DNA of 63,716 nt, taken from NCBI RefSeq assembly GCF_000403135.1, contig NZ_AQPN01000105.1, forward strand, positions 1 through 63,716, given 5' to 3'. This document shows positions 12,501-20,784 of this stretch, in pieces. A program made the position numbers and the translations under genes. Source of the stretch: Arcticibacter svalbardensis MN12-7. Its GTDB lineage: Bacteria; Bacteroidota; Bacteroidia; Sphingobacteriales; Sphingobacteriaceae. The notes under the pieces are model-generated. The model was not told the origin of the DNA. It searched no databases and was given only the letters and a program-made list of their open reading frames with translations. Every line of letters begins with the position of its first letter. Within the stretch, counting starts at the first letter, position 1.

Positions 12501-15008
12501 CAAACAAGTAGAACCTTCGCTTCCAACTACAACCCTGAAATATGTTTTTAGTTGTAAGTTAGCAAAGGAATAAGTATTATTAGCCGTATTAGGGATAGGA
12601 TTCCAGTTAACATTATCTAGAGAAGATTCCCAACCAACAATCTTTCCAACAGCCCCTACCGAAGTTAAAGTTCCAGAATCACCAATACAAACACTTGATG
12701 GTCCAGAGACTGTTCCTCCTTCTGGTTTAGCATAAACCGTCAATTTCATCACATCAGAGGCTGTACATGTGAGATTACTGATAGACCACATCAACTCATA
12801 GACTCCCGGTTTAAGATTCGATATAATTGCTTTTGGCTTTGTCTCGCCATCAAAAAATGAACCTTCAGGACCACCTTCAACTGTCCATTTCCCACCTTGA
12901 TACGATTCAGGAACATTCGCGTTAAGAATATAAGAGGTGTTAATATTATTTGCACTTACATTATCACATACAACAGCATCTTCTCCAGCTTGGACAATGA
13001 TAGGGCCATAAAAAGTAATATTCTGAATATCAGTTACAGGCACATTACACTCATTCCTATAAGTAATATTTACTTTGTACTCTCCCGGTGTTAAAAATTT
13101 TATAACAGCATATTTTTTACTTTCGGAATTATTTTCAAAATCGTAATCTACTCCTTGAACTCCCCCCGATACTTGCCATTGATACCTTTTATCCTTTCCA
13201 AATCCTTCATAAGTAGGTATATGATTTTCATCACTTGAAAAATTAATTGAATGAGGAAGTTCAATGCAATACTGTTCCTTTTTCTCTTTTCCATTCAATG
13301 GGAAGTCAACTGTTAAAGGCCCAGCTACCAAAAAGGGTTTCTCTAAGGTAATTTCACCACAAGCACTTGAGACGGAAAGTCTCAATATATAAGATCCCGG
13401 TTTAATAATATTAATCTTAGGTGAAGCACTAGTATCGGGTGTCTGAAATATGATATTATCTTTAACAACTTTACCACTTAATGAATCAAGCACTTCCCAT
13501 AAATAGGTTATTTTACAAAACCCAACTTCTGATGTCTTATTAGTAACCTCTAAGGTTGTAGTAGGAGTACAATCTCCTGTCTGATTAATTATAAAATCAA
13601 GTACAGGGTCAGGTTCAATACATATATCCTTAATTTTCTCAGTCGTTAAACAACTGTGGTTCCATGCCTCTAATTTTATATTATAAGTCCCTGCTGAAAG
13701 AAACTTATAATCTAAGCTTGGTTGTTGCGAGGGAATTCGGTTCCACTCTGAATCAGTACTCTTTTTTATGTACCAGTTATAGCTAGTAAACTCTGTACAG
13801 CTAGTCCCATCTCCTGATACATCCTGCGATTTACCAGGTATAGTGGTATTATCAAACACGATCGATCTACCCACACACCCTCTTTCTCCTGACACTATAA
13901 AATCTGCTTCAGGTGCTAAGAAGACTTTGGCATATTCTGTTTTAGGGAATACCACCTCTGAATAAATTGATGATTCTTTAACTATGTTTATTGAATAAGC
14001 ATCGTATATGGGAGGATTTGGTGATGGTAAATTAATTACCGGCTGTCCGCATGAGCTTTTCTTATACTGATGTTTTACGTAGCCTTTAGAATCGATTAAG
14101 TCGTGCTGACTTAAATAATCAGTTTCCCCATCCCCCCATTCAAAGCGATATATAAGCCCCGGATAATTTGTAAAAATACTTTTATCTGTATTTTCACCAT
14201 TTGGAGGGTTAACATCAACGTAAAATGTTATTATCCCATTATCAGGACTGGTTGTGTTTGAATTATTTGATTGACGAATACAAACAAGTGGCTCTCCAAC
14301 CATTTGGGGACTCAAATTCAATGTGGAGTTAAGAATTACATAACTTTTAGAAGAAATAATACCCTTATCTATGGCATTAAAAACAACTGTATAATACCCG
14401 ATCTCTAAATGAATAATATAATTGTTGTAAGCATTAAAAACAATATTTGAAGGTTCTTTAGAAGGCTCATAGTCATTGATTAACGTTCCTGTAACTACAG
14501 CGTCTCCAACGGTTTCATTTACAAGATTTATGTGATTATCATCTTTGATTTTAGAAGGATTGTAACCCCAAATTTGATTTGGTACTAAAATTTGATTATC
14601 CGAAGGCGAAACCTTAATGTTAGGACCTATTGCGTCATTAATAGTGATTGTATGATCGCATGTAACAAAGACTTGAGAGTCTGATTCTATTACCCTAATT
14701 TGCAATAAATATCCAGTCCCTGCTGGTGTACCCGCAGGAATAACGCCATTGACAAATGTTGTAAAATGACTATCAAAAACACCTATAAGAGTTGGATTGA
14801 CAAAACTTCCACTGACATCTGACAAATACAATTCAAACTTGCAATCTTTCTTAAAGCTGCCCTCTAAAGTAATGGGTACAGTAATATCACTTCCTACCCC
14901 GTATGGTCCTGTTGGAACCACTCCTATTGTAATTGTTTGAGCCAAGCTTAAACTGAGATTACAAAGAAAAACGAGGTAAAGTGATATTATAAATAATTTT
15001 TTATGCAT
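6573..15008 (-). CDS. Giant PKD/Ig-repeat surface adhesin with gliding-motility C-terminal (T9SS type B) domain
   Basis: The 2811-residue product has a signal peptide (MHKKLFIISLYLVFLCNLS...). Its N-terminal and middle parts hold many Ig-like modules, each with a paired cysteine and phrases such as CIGDSG, WESSLDN and TYFRVVV. The C-terminal third holds a chain of PKD domains marked by YLWDFGNG, YTYDFGDGG, YNWDFGDGTTS, YEWDFGDN and YLWDFGDGT. The last 100 residues match the CHU_C/gliding-motility-associated family: YVPSGFEPE, KIYNKWGEMIWQ, EGWDGQMAGQ, PQGVYVWEI, ending in GSVHLIR. That domain directs type IX (type B) export. SprB-like giant proteins of this form serve gliding or adhesion; which applies here is unknown. 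The gene is first in an operon with PorP/SprF and the fibre-like protein. Confidence 0.93.
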   Translation of the reverse strand: MHKKLFIISLYLVFLCNLSLSLAQTITIGVVPTGPYGVGSDITVPITLEGSFKKDCKFELYLSDVSGSFVNPTLIGVFDSHFTTFVNGVIPAGTPAGTGYLLQIRVIESDSQVFVTCDHTITINDAIGPNIKVSPSDNQILVPNQIWGYNPSKIKDDNHINLVNETVGDAVVTGTLINDYEPSKEPSNIVFNAYNNYIIHLEIGYYTVVFNAIDKGIISSKSYVILNSTLNLSPQMVGEPLVCIRQSNNSNTTSPDNGIITFYVDVNPPNGENTDKSIFTNYPGLIYRFEWGDGETDYLSQHDLIDSKGYVKHQYKKSSCGQPVINLPSPNPPIYDAYSINIVKESSIYSEVVFPKTEYAKVFLAPEADFIVSGERGCVGRSIVFDNTTIPGKSQDVSGDGTSCTEFTSYNWYIKKSTDSEWNRIPSQQPSLDYKFLSAGTYNIKLEAWNHSCLTTEKIKDICIEPDPVLDFIINQTGDCTPTTTLEVTNKTSEVGFCKITYLWEVLDSLSGKVVKDNIIFQTPDTSASPKINIIKPGSYILRLSVSSACGEITLEKPFLVAGPLTVDFPLNGKEKKEQYCIELPHSINFSSDENHIPTYEGFGKDKRYQWQVSGGVQGVDYDFENNSESKKYAVIKFLTPGEYKVNITYRNECNVPVTDIQNITFYGPIIVQAGEDAVVCDNVSANNINTSYILNANVPESYQGGKWTVEGGPEGSFFDGETKPKAIISNLKPGVYELMWSISNLTCTASDVMKLTVYAKPEGGTVSGPSSVCIGDSGTLTSVGAVGKIVGWESSLDNVNWNPIPNTANNTYSFANLQLKTYFRVVVGSEGSTCLKVVNSLILEVSPDPISVGGTTSGENTFCINTNTATPILLTEGTYTGKIIGWQEITDDGAILKVFKSTANPFTTNSNLTKTTQFRAVVKSGECSISYSTATIISIIPAPTKADAGDDIACLVSPNYILQGNEPLVGKGMWTEESGLIKFDDPTKYNATASPVQKGNRYKFTWTISNGVCDPSTSTATIDILQDIINTIKADKPVSCVNDAVSLSTNVLSGGDVPDLRKPKYTFVWESSLDNGVSWKTMAISTENITVTPNVTTTYRRKVTSWESCEIYGVGSTVTITVNPSTPLSKAGDDQVLCNVKTFQLDGNNPGAFIGTWKDLTKVSSLKFVDEHLFDTEVTDLEAGKIYDLQWTIGGTAPCPSQLDQVKITNRKAVTVATVGIDQHICIKSDNSNNHIVLTGNSPDAANGETGIWKQVDEIQGLIIKDPTLYNTEISGLVSGTYTLEWKITSDATSLDLACKESKTELTIKVTAYPIAGTISGGNVSLCQGNPAGELTLENYSTADLLQWESSSATAGFTPIDNAITATFQPGSLLETTKYRVKITQAGGCAISVFTPVVEIKVDVPTVGGITRSDVAQVCIGDNSGTIVLNGYLGSVVRWESSVDNQEPWIPINTTGSSYDFTNLSKSTWFRAVVRNGACSLEFSTAVFIDVLPMVTVANAGEDQYTCNETVIYLQGNLEGDPAVNGRGVWTQVSGPLGVIEEPTLPGTQVNGLIPGVYEFKWTISNGICAPTEDNVTINNYPVLVNQLGGDVTICSGQGVSNIGPLPTGGDLVYKYQWEISSNNIDWSVVKEQTSVDYTAVFITSTYIKRTVKSGPCSVTSNAIFVTVQPPLGNNEISEIQDVCLGDLAAKITGTLPTGGDKQYSYQWQKSIDKTTWIDLKIESTQIDFQDIVLSESTWYRRVVTTALCNGDQESVSNEIKVTVNPLSKAEFSASTLKSCVPFDLKAVISVEPYEDRNASYEWFANGASIGSGKDFPGYTLIGDGEHVIIKLVTKSKFGCKDDSRELEFATVENVKANFTKDKIKGCGPLTVNFINTSSPLVGADYLWDFGNGQTSKLEQPGAIDFQPHPLHRDTTYIITLTASTACQSTVFTESVLVRAMPKVTFSPDKTTGCSPLVVNFSNQSTGIPNTYTYDFGDGGNQVISDNSEVTHTYHTDKTITVMVTLTAVNECGTDTYTYPIVIYPNTVTAELVVDGDRKFGCAPFVVKFDNNSLGANDFYWDFKDGETKNTTSAPESVYHTFTIPGTYEVSLLASNGCSFQTTTEIITVYPIPDASFTLPGGEYCMKNPVAFFSKDAPSNIYNWDFGDGTTSDVANPIHVFTMAGVFNVKLIVFQPHPDGNKCPSTTTQQIEILPLPFAQFISNSYSLNCVPFKMIVSSTPADAANVEWNFGDSGSGDNFAIGYTAEHVFTKPGLYKVQEIAYNAAGCTETLIKTIKITERPQAEFTASSTLICGKDATISFVNQSTYEGTDIVVYRWFIDNVEVSKLKDFAYTFNIPSGAIMPFKYEIKMIALNTQGCPGTAIHTVQFNPLPKADFESIETIACAPFKLKITNKSQYADQYAWYLNGVLVSNEATPAGIILSEPDQTYTLKLVCTNIYGCEASSIEKTILTYPKPKADFTLLESVSCNGKLDIKISNTSIRATKYEWDFGDNTPISTESEPSHIYGQPGVYYLQLTAKSDFCTDTQIQTIRIAASPEAAFTSDITKGCTQIDVLFQNISVNASSYLWDFGDGTFSTTKNPNHIFSYIKSPFSVKLTAFGEFGCSDITVLTNYIQVTAPPVADFDVLPASVIKIPDYTFTFKNTSTGDPVTQQWSFGDGKFSTEESPSHTYINTGVHDVQLVVTNVEGCTNTLVKTVQIDGVPGYLYVPSGFEPESFKNELKTFIPKGSGIAKYTIKIYNKWGEMIWQSDKLDENGTPTEGWDGQMAGQMAPQGVYVWEISATFIDGNKWTGMKYETGAARTVGSVHLIR

Positions 15009-15089
15009 GATAACTAAGCAACCAGATCCGGTACTATTCCTTAATGAATAAGATTTAGGAACAAGCCTATGATTGAATCTTTTACTATA

Positions 15090-15263
15090 TTATCCAGCTA
15101 AAAAAACGAAATATATTATCAAACCTAAGGCTACCTGTGCACATAAAATACATGTCCAGATTAAAACTTTCTCCTTCTTAGTTAGTGGAACACAATCCTC
15201 TTCTTCTAAAAGATAGGAGGTTTTTTCATTGTGAAGTTTAGGGTATTCGTCGATAAGATCCAT
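15090..15263 (-). CDS. Small single-pass membrane protein, 57 residues
   Basis: A short frame starts at ATG 15263 and stops at TAA 15090. The translation has an acidic N-terminal half (MDLIDEYPKLHNEK, then LLEEEDCVPLTKKEK) and one clear hydrophobic helix of about 23 residues (VLIWTCILCAQVALGLIIYF) near the C-terminus, so it resembles a real inner-membrane protein. It lies 81 bases upstream of the giant adhesin start on the same strand and could be the first gene of that transcript. No family is recognised. The 270 bases between it and the usher-like gene hold no gene I can see. Confidence 0.55.
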   Translation of the reverse strand: MDLIDEYPKLHNEKTSYLLEEEDCVPLTKKEKVLIWTCILCAQVALGLIIYFVFLAG

Positions 15264-15533
15264 AATGTAACAATTTTAATAATTTAGCTAATTATAAAAT
15301 GTGACGCAGATCACTTTGAGAAAAATAATTGCGTAAATATGTAAAATAATACACATAAAGCGAACAAAATTCCCCAATTAGTGTTATTAGTATCGTATGA
15401 CAACATCTAATGTTACTACATGTATTATATAGTCATTTCCTATTAACTAATAGTAAAGGAGGTTAACTAAATAAAATGATAGGTTTTAACCCGTTGTGCG
15501 GTTTAAAATGATAGTACATATTTTAAAGGTTTT

Positions 15534-18374
15534 TTAATTTTTGATGTTAGATTTTAATATTGATGGTGAAACAAACTTTTTTGTTTCTACCTTTCTTCCT
15601 TTTATACTTAATTCAAAATTTAAATTTTCAATTTTTTTCTGAACGACCAAAACATCCTGATTATTATTGCTACATGTCACCTCTTCTTGTAATTCATTAG
15701 ATGCAACTGATATCGTGTAATTCCCTACCGGTAAGTAAAAAACAAATTGCCCTATATCATCAGTTTTAGTTCTGGTAATTCTACCTCTCTCATCGCTGGC
15801 TTCTATGGTGATACCTAGCTGTGCTTTTTTTATTTCGTAGCTGAACTCATTAAAAACATACTTTATCTTGCCTTTGAGAGTTGCTGTTTTACTTAAGGGA
15901 ATCTCTAGCCTGATATGTTTCTGATTTAATAGAATCTGCTGGTCCGAAGAATACCAGTTACCCGATGTAGGTATAGATATTGAATAAATACTTTCTTTCA
16001 AATTTTTGTACGTGACCACACCTTCTTTATTCGTAATAAATGCAATTCCATTTATATATATTAATTGCTGGAATGCATTTATATCTCCTTTATCATATTG
16101 ACCATTTTGATTTTGATCCCTATATACAAAAACGTCCAATGTGTTGAGGTTTTTTCCCAATCGTGCGTTAGCAATCTTTTGTGTAATTCCAAGCTGTAAA
16201 TTATTACTAGTATATTTATACTCATTAAAAGCATATTGACTTCCTGCTAATGAGGCAAAACATTGTGTCCCCGAGGACAATTGATATTCCGTTCTGCCTG
16301 TAAGCAACCAGCTCTTCCCAGTGGTGCTACTCTTACTATAGGATATCCCGGCATCCACTATCATTTTATTCTTAAATAGTTTTTTTTGTATTCCTGGAAC
16401 TATATTAATGTTGCTGAAATTACCGATTTGTTTGGTGTAACTGTTAAATGCTTCACCAAGATAGAAATTCCCATACTGCAGATTGGCATTTAGATTAAAT
16501 GGCCCATATCTATAATTCCCACTGACTTTTAATTGAAATTGATCTTTATCGTTGAAGGAATTATGTGCCACCCCACTTTCCAAATTAAGGAAAAGCGATT
16601 GCTTAGTAACCCGATTTGAATAGTTCATTTGAGTCACTAAACGTAACGATTCTATTTTTTCCTGGCTGTAACTATTTAGAACAAGAGAATACTGTCCCAT
16701 TTCTGTTTGATATAACGGCGATAATAAAAAAGAAAGATTACCAAATATTTTTGAGACACCTATTTCAGATTTTGAAGAGCCATATTTAGTTGAATATATA
16801 TTGCCTGGTAAAGAGCCTGGATGATAATTGAAGTAGTTGAAACCAGCCCACAGGTTAACACGCTTTGAATAATAGGACAGTCGCTCTGTAAAAATAGAAG
16901 ACCCTTTTCTACTGCCAGGATAATAACCACTGCTCACTAAATTTGAACTATTCAAAAGCAGGCCCTTTATTTTCCAATCCGCATTAAGTCCTGCAAGAAA
17001 GCCCGATTTCTTCTTAGTAGAATCAGTAAATCCATCAGTACTACCAGCATTGAATGTGGCAGACAAACGATTTTTCTTACTTGTTATCCAGGAAAAATCA
17101 TTAATAATTAAAACATTGTCAACCAACATATAAGGATCCCTATTATATATGGCAGTAGTTTGGAAGACTAATGATTTGCCTGTGTGTTCGAATTTACCCC
17201 AAGCCGAACGACCAGAATCATAAATGAGATTACCTGAATTTGAAATTAAATTTGATAAATTATCTATATATCCAACCTCATAATTACTCTTCCTTGCAGT
17301 ATCTGCAAGAAAGGCCGTTGCTCCGCGACCAGTCAAGTTAAGATCAAAATTACGCGAAATATTTCCAACCGTTAGACCTGTATTGTGACCTTCAAAACTA
17401 AGGAAGGTATTTCGGAGATTAGGATGGTTAGGATCATTTTGAAATACCGTTGCATCGATATTATACCCCATTCTTGCTCCTGGAAAATCAACCACTCCTC
17501 CACCCGCAAGTTCATAAGCAGCATATTCATTTAAAAAATTTTGTGCTGTTAAGGAAATACTATTATTGTAATTCCCTCTGTATGGAGTGATTTCCGGATC
17601 GAAATTCCGCTTACGAACACTTTTTAAAACCTGTACATCTACGTTGCTTTGTCCGAAAAGATCCCCGTTAAAGTAAATTCCTAAGATATTAATAGTATAG
17701 GACTCAGACTGGAGTATTTCTCTGGTGATAGGCTTATGGATATAAATCAGGGTATCCTTAAATGCGGGTAGTATAAGTTGTATAGTGCTATGGAAGCCAC
17801 TACCCTGTGAAGTTGAAGGAAAAGTTGGGACAATTGATATTTTCTGAATGGTATTACCCTCATTGGCTATCCGAAGAGGAATATTAATTGAATCATTTAG
17901 ACCATTTAAAATGATGGTAGATATCAGGGCAGTCATCGTCACATTCTTTTTTACCCCTATCCTTATTATGCACGTATCCTGCTTTAAGAGCCCTTTGCCA
18001 TCTTCTAAGTAAAAATTAACTTTGTAATCCAACCCAGCAATATGTTTATCTGTCATTAAAAATTTAACAGGAATAAAGAGACTATCTCCTGGCTGTAAAT
18101 TAACCTTCCTATTCTCTTTTGAAAGAAGTTGCATGGATTTATCTGCCACAATCCTTACACGAGCATCTAAAGCAACGTTTCCTCTATTTATTACTTTTAA
18201 AACAATGTTTGTTAAATCATTACCTGTAACCTCAATCTCCTTCTGTGAAAGAATGAAATCAATCTTTTTTTCGGATTGCTGTGCCTTAGCATGGAAGGAG
18301 AAAACCACAAGAAATACGACAATACAAGTTTTATATATACGATAAACAGAAAATATATCTTTAGAAATTATCAC
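15534..18374 (-). CDS. Usher-like outer-membrane beta-barrel protein of a putative pilus operon
   Basis: The 946-residue protein has a signal peptide ending near FHAKAQ (residue 32). Two Ig-like (NEW3-type) domains follow at about residues 36-250 (LKVINRGNVALDARVRI; IPLRIANEGNTIQK). A region of about 480 residues then has alternating aromatic/polar strands typical of a large outer-membrane barrel. From residue 746 comes an SdrD-B-like segment (DVFVYRDQNQNGQYDKGD), and from about 834 a carboxypeptidase-regulatory-like beta-sandwich (TKTDDIGQFVFYLPVGNYTI). It overlaps the upstream subunit gene by four bases (ATGA), so translation is probably coupled. A barrel flanked by periplasmic sandwich domains, last in an operon with pilin-like and chaperone-like genes, suggests an usher (FimD-like) role. 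I see no convincing direct usher signature, so this assignment rests on context and architecture. A different outer-membrane export protein remains possible. Confidence 0.6.
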   Translation of the reverse strand: MIISKDIFSVYRIYKTCIVVFLVVFSFHAKAQQSEKKIDFILSQKEIEVTGNDLTNIVLKVINRGNVALDARVRIVADKSMQLLSKENRKVNLQPGDSLFIPVKFLMTDKHIAGLDYKVNFYLEDGKGLLKQDTCIIRIGVKKNVTMTALISTIILNGLNDSINIPLRIANEGNTIQKISIVPTFPSTSQGSGFHSTIQLILPAFKDTLIYIHKPITREILQSESYTINILGIYFNGDLFGQSNVDVQVLKSVRKRNFDPEITPYRGNYNNSISLTAQNFLNEYAAYELAGGGVVDFPGARMGYNIDATVFQNDPNHPNLRNTFLSFEGHNTGLTVGNISRNFDLNLTGRGATAFLADTARKSNYEVGYIDNLSNLISNSGNLIYDSGRSAWGKFEHTGKSLVFQTTAIYNRDPYMLVDNVLIINDFSWITSKKNRLSATFNAGSTDGFTDSTKKKSGFLAGLNADWKIKGLLLNSSNLVSSGYYPGSRKGSSIFTERLSYYSKRVNLWAGFNYFNYHPGSLPGNIYSTKYGSSKSEIGVSKIFGNLSFLLSPLYQTEMGQYSLVLNSYSQEKIESLRLVTQMNYSNRVTKQSLFLNLESGVAHNSFNDKDQFQLKVSGNYRYGPFNLNANLQYGNFYLGEAFNSYTKQIGNFSNINIVPGIQKKLFKNKMIVDAGISYSKSSTTGKSWLLTGRTEYQLSSGTQCFASLAGSQYAFNEYKYTSNNLQLGITQKIANARLGKNLNTLDVFVYRDQNQNGQYDKGDINAFQQLIYINGIAFITNKEGVVTYKNLKESIYSISIPTSGNWYSSDQQILLNQKHIRLEIPLSKTATLKGKIKYVFNEFSYEIKKAQLGITIEASDERGRITRTKTDDIGQFVFYLPVGNYTISVASNELQEEVTCSNNNQDVLVVQKKIENLNFELSIKGRKVETKKFVSPSILKSNIKN

Positions 18375-19858
18375 TTAGGAAGTATGACAAAAACCACCTG
18401 TGTTGTGTACGTTCCACTTGGTGCAGTAGTTATGGCACTGTTGGCTTCTATCAAATATTCTAAATTATACTCAACGGTTTGATACGTGTGATCGGTTAAA
18501 TTATTGACAATAATAACCTGATCATTCGCAGATAGACTTACGTTTGTGGAAGTAATTCCAGGTTTATTGGTAGAGGAGGCATTCTGCAGTTTAATTATTG
18601 AAACTGGGAGCGTATTTGCCCCGTTAATAAGGTTTGGCCCCACTGTTTTCACAATTACCTGATAGGCAGTATAACCAACTATTTTTAGTCCGTTTTTTTT
18701 AGCTACCGACATTCCATTTAGATAATTAGAAATGCTACTATATCCAAATGAAACACTTGGATCAAATAATGTAAGTGTATAGCTGGTGCTATTTGCATAA
18801 GTAATCTGAAAACTGACAGACACATTTTTGGTTGATATTAGCTGTCCATTCTGGTTATAAAGGGTAAATATAAGAGGGCAAGAATATGTACCCTGAGTTG
18901 TCGCCGCCGATAAAGCACCGCCCCCTGCTATGATCATATCAAATGTATGAGCTACACTATAGCCAAATGGTGCATTGGATTGGTTGATAAGAATAACATC
19001 AGACATACTTAAAGCTATAGGATTGCTAGAGGCACCTATTTGTGCATTGGTTGACGAACCATCGGGAACCCGATTAAATCTCAATGACACATTTTGAACT
19101 GGTACTGAACTACTACCATTTACAAAATTTCCATTTGCTTTTACCTTTAAACTCCAACCCCGGCAATTTGTTCCGTTAGAGGAGTAAGGGATTGTAATAC
19201 CTTCAGTTACCGTTGCTCCCGTCTGAAGTTTGCTGTAAGCATCAAAATTATAGGAGGTTGAATAAATGTTGCCAATGGTTGTACCCGAACAGGTGTTATC
19301 ATAATTGATAGTAAATGAAAGGGGAACTGAATATAATGAAGTAATCGGAGCACCAGCACTATTACATAACGAAATAGTTAATGTGGTTCTATAAGTTCCA
19401 GGCGTGGGAACCATAAGGTGCGCTCCCCCTTGAACAATCATATCGAACTTAAAAGGCACATAATATGCCGGAGGAGATGTTATAGCTCCTGTAGTGGAAA
19501 TTAGGTTGACATCGTCATTTGTAAGCGGAACCTGAGAACCTGAAACCCCTTGAATCCCTTCCACACCTCTAAATTTTAACGATACATATTGTAAAGGTAT
19601 AGTGTTAATTCCGTTTGTAAAGTTTCCATTAGCACGAACCTTTAGTGTCCAACCTGCGGGAATATTCATCCCCCCTTCAAAATTAGTAACAACAGTAAGA
19701 TGATTGTCGAGTGTGATCCCGGCCATTACTGCTTCATAAGTAGCCAGTGGAGCACTATATGCTTCACTAGCACTCATAGTCTGACCACTTACCTTTGTTA
19801 TACTTATAAAAACAACAACTATAAAAATTAAGGGAATTTTCATAAGATTAAGTTTCAA
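18371..19858 (-). CDS. Three-domain secreted pilin-like subunit (putative tip or adhesin)
   Basis: The 495-residue product has a signal peptide (MKLNLMKIPLIFIVVVFISI...VSGQ). It consists of three related beta-rich domains. The first two share GWTLKVRANGNFTNG / GWSLKVKANGNFVNG and a long match around VSLKF/VSLRF. All three end in a GTY-x-T strand (GTYRTTLTISL, GTYSCPLIFTL, GTYTTQVVFVI), the last forming the C-terminus. The same GxY-T end is seen in the two small subunits of this operon and in spore-coat-U-type pilins, so each domain could be a subunit fold. It overlaps the chaperone gene by 11 bases and the usher-like gene by 4. A tip adhesin is the natural inference from its size and position between chaperone and usher. 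No named family is claimed. Confidence 0.65.
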   Translation of the reverse strand: MKLNLMKIPLIFIVVVFISITKVSGQTMSASEAYSAPLATYEAVMAGITLDNHLTVVTNFEGGMNIPAGWTLKVRANGNFTNGINTIPLQYVSLKFRGVEGIQGVSGSQVPLTNDDVNLISTTGAITSPPAYYVPFKFDMIVQGGAHLMVPTPGTYRTTLTISLCNSAGAPITSLYSVPLSFTINYDNTCSGTTIGNIYSTSYNFDAYSKLQTGATVTEGITIPYSSNGTNCRGWSLKVKANGNFVNGSSSVPVQNVSLRFNRVPDGSSTNAQIGASSNPIALSMSDVILINQSNAPFGYSVAHTFDMIIAGGGALSAATTQGTYSCPLIFTLYNQNGQLISTKNVSVSFQITYANSTSYTLTLFDPSVSFGYSSISNYLNGMSVAKKNGLKIVGYTAYQVIVKTVGPNLINGANTLPVSIIKLQNASSTNKPGITSTNVSLSANDQVIIVNNLTDHTYQTVEYNLEYLIEANSAITTAPSGTYTTQVVFVILPK

Positions 19859-20660
19859 ACTCTAATTCCACAACCTTTAATTCATCTTTGTTGCCATAGT
19901 TAACTATCGCTGTTGCAGAATAATGTCCTTTCTTTAAATTAGCAGGCAACTCCATTACTAAAGTTGTCTTATCCCCTGGTAACGATAGGAAAGGAACATT
20001 TTCCATTTTAATCTTCTCACCGTTTTGGATGTTCAACAATTCCCACATCACCTTACCATCAAGCCAAATTTTTCCCGTATTTTCAATCTTCAATTCCAGC
20101 AATCCATTCGAGCCTAACTTTACCTTTTTCTTATCCGTAAAATTGATTACCTCAACATTTCGTTCATCCGCTTGTGTAAAACTATGGTAGATCTTTATTC
20201 CCATCCTGACACTTACTTTTATAGATGCCCCATTTTCACTCTTACTATCAACCGGATTTAGTTGTGTAAAGTATAACATAGCTGTATGAACAGGAATATT
20301 TTTATCTGCTGTAATGGGTACCGTAAGTTCAATTGTTAACTCTTTTTGTTCTTCGGGCAATAGCGTAAAATAAGATCCTGGTAGCACTTTTACCCAATTT
20401 GCACATGAAGTTTTTAGTGTTGCGGGGTCATGTAAATTGTTAGTTCCTAAAGTATCATAATCCCAATCGCCTAATGATACTCCTACCTCCAGGTTTTTGC
20501 CTATCGGGTTGATCACAGAAACTTTTTGGGTACTTGTACCACCTACAGGTAAACGATAGTATATTTTCGAAGGACTTGCGGTAATGCCTGCTTGAGCAAA
20601 GCCTTGCAGACCTATTAAAATTAAGGGGATGATAGATTTAAAGAAGCATGAAAACTTCAT
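19848..20660 (-). CDS. PapD-like periplasmic chaperone of the pilus operon
   Basis: I place the start at ATG 20660 (270 residues) because it begins a clean signal peptide (MKFSCFFKSIIPLILIGLQG...QA). The frame is open further upstream only through a stem-loop. The mature protein shows two Ig-like domains. The first has SPSKIYYRLPVGGTSTQKV, then a variable stretch and LPEEQKELTIELTVP, resembling the first domain of pilus chaperones where N/G-rich turns precede a strand and a 'pg.....i.l.vP' segment. The second domain contains LLELKIENTGKIWLDGKV and ends in DELKVVELEFET. It follows two pilin-like genes and overlaps the next subunit gene, the usual place for an assembly chaperone. Basic residues needed for donor-strand binding are not obvious by eye. 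Confidence 0.65.
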   Translation of the reverse strand: MKFSCFFKSIIPLILIGLQGFAQAGITASPSKIYYRLPVGGTSTQKVSVINPIGKNLEVGVSLGDWDYDTLGTNNLHDPATLKTSCANWVKVLPGSYFTLLPEEQKELTIELTVPITADKNIPVHTAMLYFTQLNPVDSKSENGASIKVSVRMGIKIYHSFTQADERNVEVINFTDKKKVKLGSNGLLELKIENTGKIWLDGKVMWELLNIQNGEKIKMENVPFLSLPGDKTTLVMELPANLKKGHYSATAIVNYGNKDELKVVELEFET

Positions 20661-20701
20661 GATATAGAGAATTTTGAATAAATGCAAAGACCTTAAGAAC
20701 C

Positions 20702-20739
20702 GCAAAAACTCTTGCCCGATTAAAGCCAAGAGTTTTTGC
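20702..20739 (-). terminator. Perfect 13-bp stem-loop between second pilin gene and chaperone gene
   Basis: GCAAAAACTCTTG (20702-20714) and CAAGAGTTTTTGC (20727-20739) are exact inverted repeats around a 12-base loop. The structure lies 45 bases after the pilin stop and about 40 bases before the chaperone start. No run of U follows it on the minus strand, so it looks more like an attenuator or RNA-stability element than a full terminator. It would reduce expression of assembly genes relative to the subunit. Confidence 0.6.
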
Positions 20740-20784
20740 AATTTTCAAGTTATAATGAAACCTGAAATTAATAAGATTAGCCTA

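Noticed and set aside
6573-15008. Repeats in the giant adhesin considered as CRISPR-like or tandem DNA repeats
   Set aside because: The repeats are protein-domain repeats (PKD and Ig) with diverged DNA and no regular spacers.
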